Shown here one piece after another: positions 21,976 to 22,070 of a stretch of DNA of 22,070 nt. The notes beneath the pieces were generated by a model, which saw nothing but the letters and a program-made list of their open reading frames with translations, did not search any database and was not told the origin of the DNA. Source of the DNA: SLSG01 sp964477035 (GTDB taxonomy: Bacteria; Bacteroidota; Bacteroidia; Bacteroidales; UBA7960); assembly GCA_964477035.1 (NCBI GenBank), contig CAYZCW010000019.1, positions 1-22,070 of the forward strand. The letters are read 5' to 3'. The position numbers and the translations under genes were made by a program. Every line of letters begins with the position of its first letter. The stretch's first letter is position 1.

Positions 21976-22070
21976 ATGTCCCCATCCAATAAAGAAAAAA
22001 TCGTCCTCGCATACAGCGGCGGACTCGATACCTCTGTGATTCTTAAATGGTTCCTCGAGAAAGGCCACGA
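21976..22070 (+). CDS. argG: Argininosuccinate synthase, 5' end only
   Basis: The first 31 codons are present. The protein starts MSPSNKEKIVLAYSGGLDTS and continues VILKWFLEKGH. The AYSGGLDTS segment is the ATP pyrophosphatase P-loop found at the N-terminus of ArgG, which joins citrulline and aspartate using ATP. The gene continues beyond the window. Following argR with an ARG-box pair, it fits an arginine biosynthesis operon. The SGG-LD-TS motif also occurs in other N-type ATP pyrophosphatases, but the adjoining residues and position favour ArgG. Confidence 0.94.
   Translation, partial: MSPSNKEKIVLAYSGGLDTSVILKWFLEKGH

Overview
The window looks like a GC-rich member of the Bacteroidota, probably Bacteroidales and probably a draft or metagenome assembly. 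The evidence is internal. Several upstream regions carry the Bacteroidetes -7 element TAnnTTTG, in the best case with a TTTG -33 box 17 nt upstream. Shine-Dalgarno sequences are weak or absent, and A-rich leaders are common. Gene content also fits: a bacterial GlnRS, LytS/LytTR two-component proteins, a DUF5916 outer-membrane protein, PrdX and an Hcp/Rrf2 cluster. Four runs of exactly 100 N (8494-8593, 9777-9876, 12897-12996, 15465-15564) are scaffold gaps of unknown true size. They cut the RND permease end, both ends of the TolC-like gene, the mscL upstream region and CoA-binding gene, and the ferredoxin gene.

Layout. 1-2500: a partial tRNA-Cys and folB on the minus strand, diverging from glnS, which is followed by its cognate tRNA-Gln(CTG) and a perfect-palindrome terminator. 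2577-4016: a minus-strand solute-binding protein made of two tandem PBPb domains. 4291-9776: an RND efflux operon (lipoprotein membrane fusion protein, permease, TolC-like channel). 9916-11745: a LytS-type sensor kinase and LytTR response regulator. 11752-14392: minus-strand genes for an exported cupin, MscL, a CoA-binding protein, PrdX, tRNA-Thr(CGT) and ferritin.

14599-18723: a co-directional cluster of Rrf2 regulator, iron-sulfur protein, class I hybrid cluster protein (Hcp), BFD-like [2Fe-2S] protein and two tandem small cupins. I read it as a redox or nitrosative-stress module: Rrf2 as sensor, Hcp as the N-oxide/NO/hydroxylamine reductase, and the two Fe-S proteins as candidate electron carriers. 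The cupins have no assigned role. The operon contains two unusual non-coding elements: a 16-bp hairpin with a 3-nt loop after hcp, and an 11-unit heptanucleotide array abutting the first cupin start.

18836-21304: a large CBM9-like/DUF5916 protein. 21374-22070: argR with a pair of ARG-box-like sites over its own promoter, then the start of argG, marking the beginning of an arginine biosynthesis region. No CRISPR array, insertion sequence, integrase or phage gene is visible. No gene-free stretch exceeds 300 bases; the largest (about 4017-4290 and 14393-14658) hold promoters and repeats described below.
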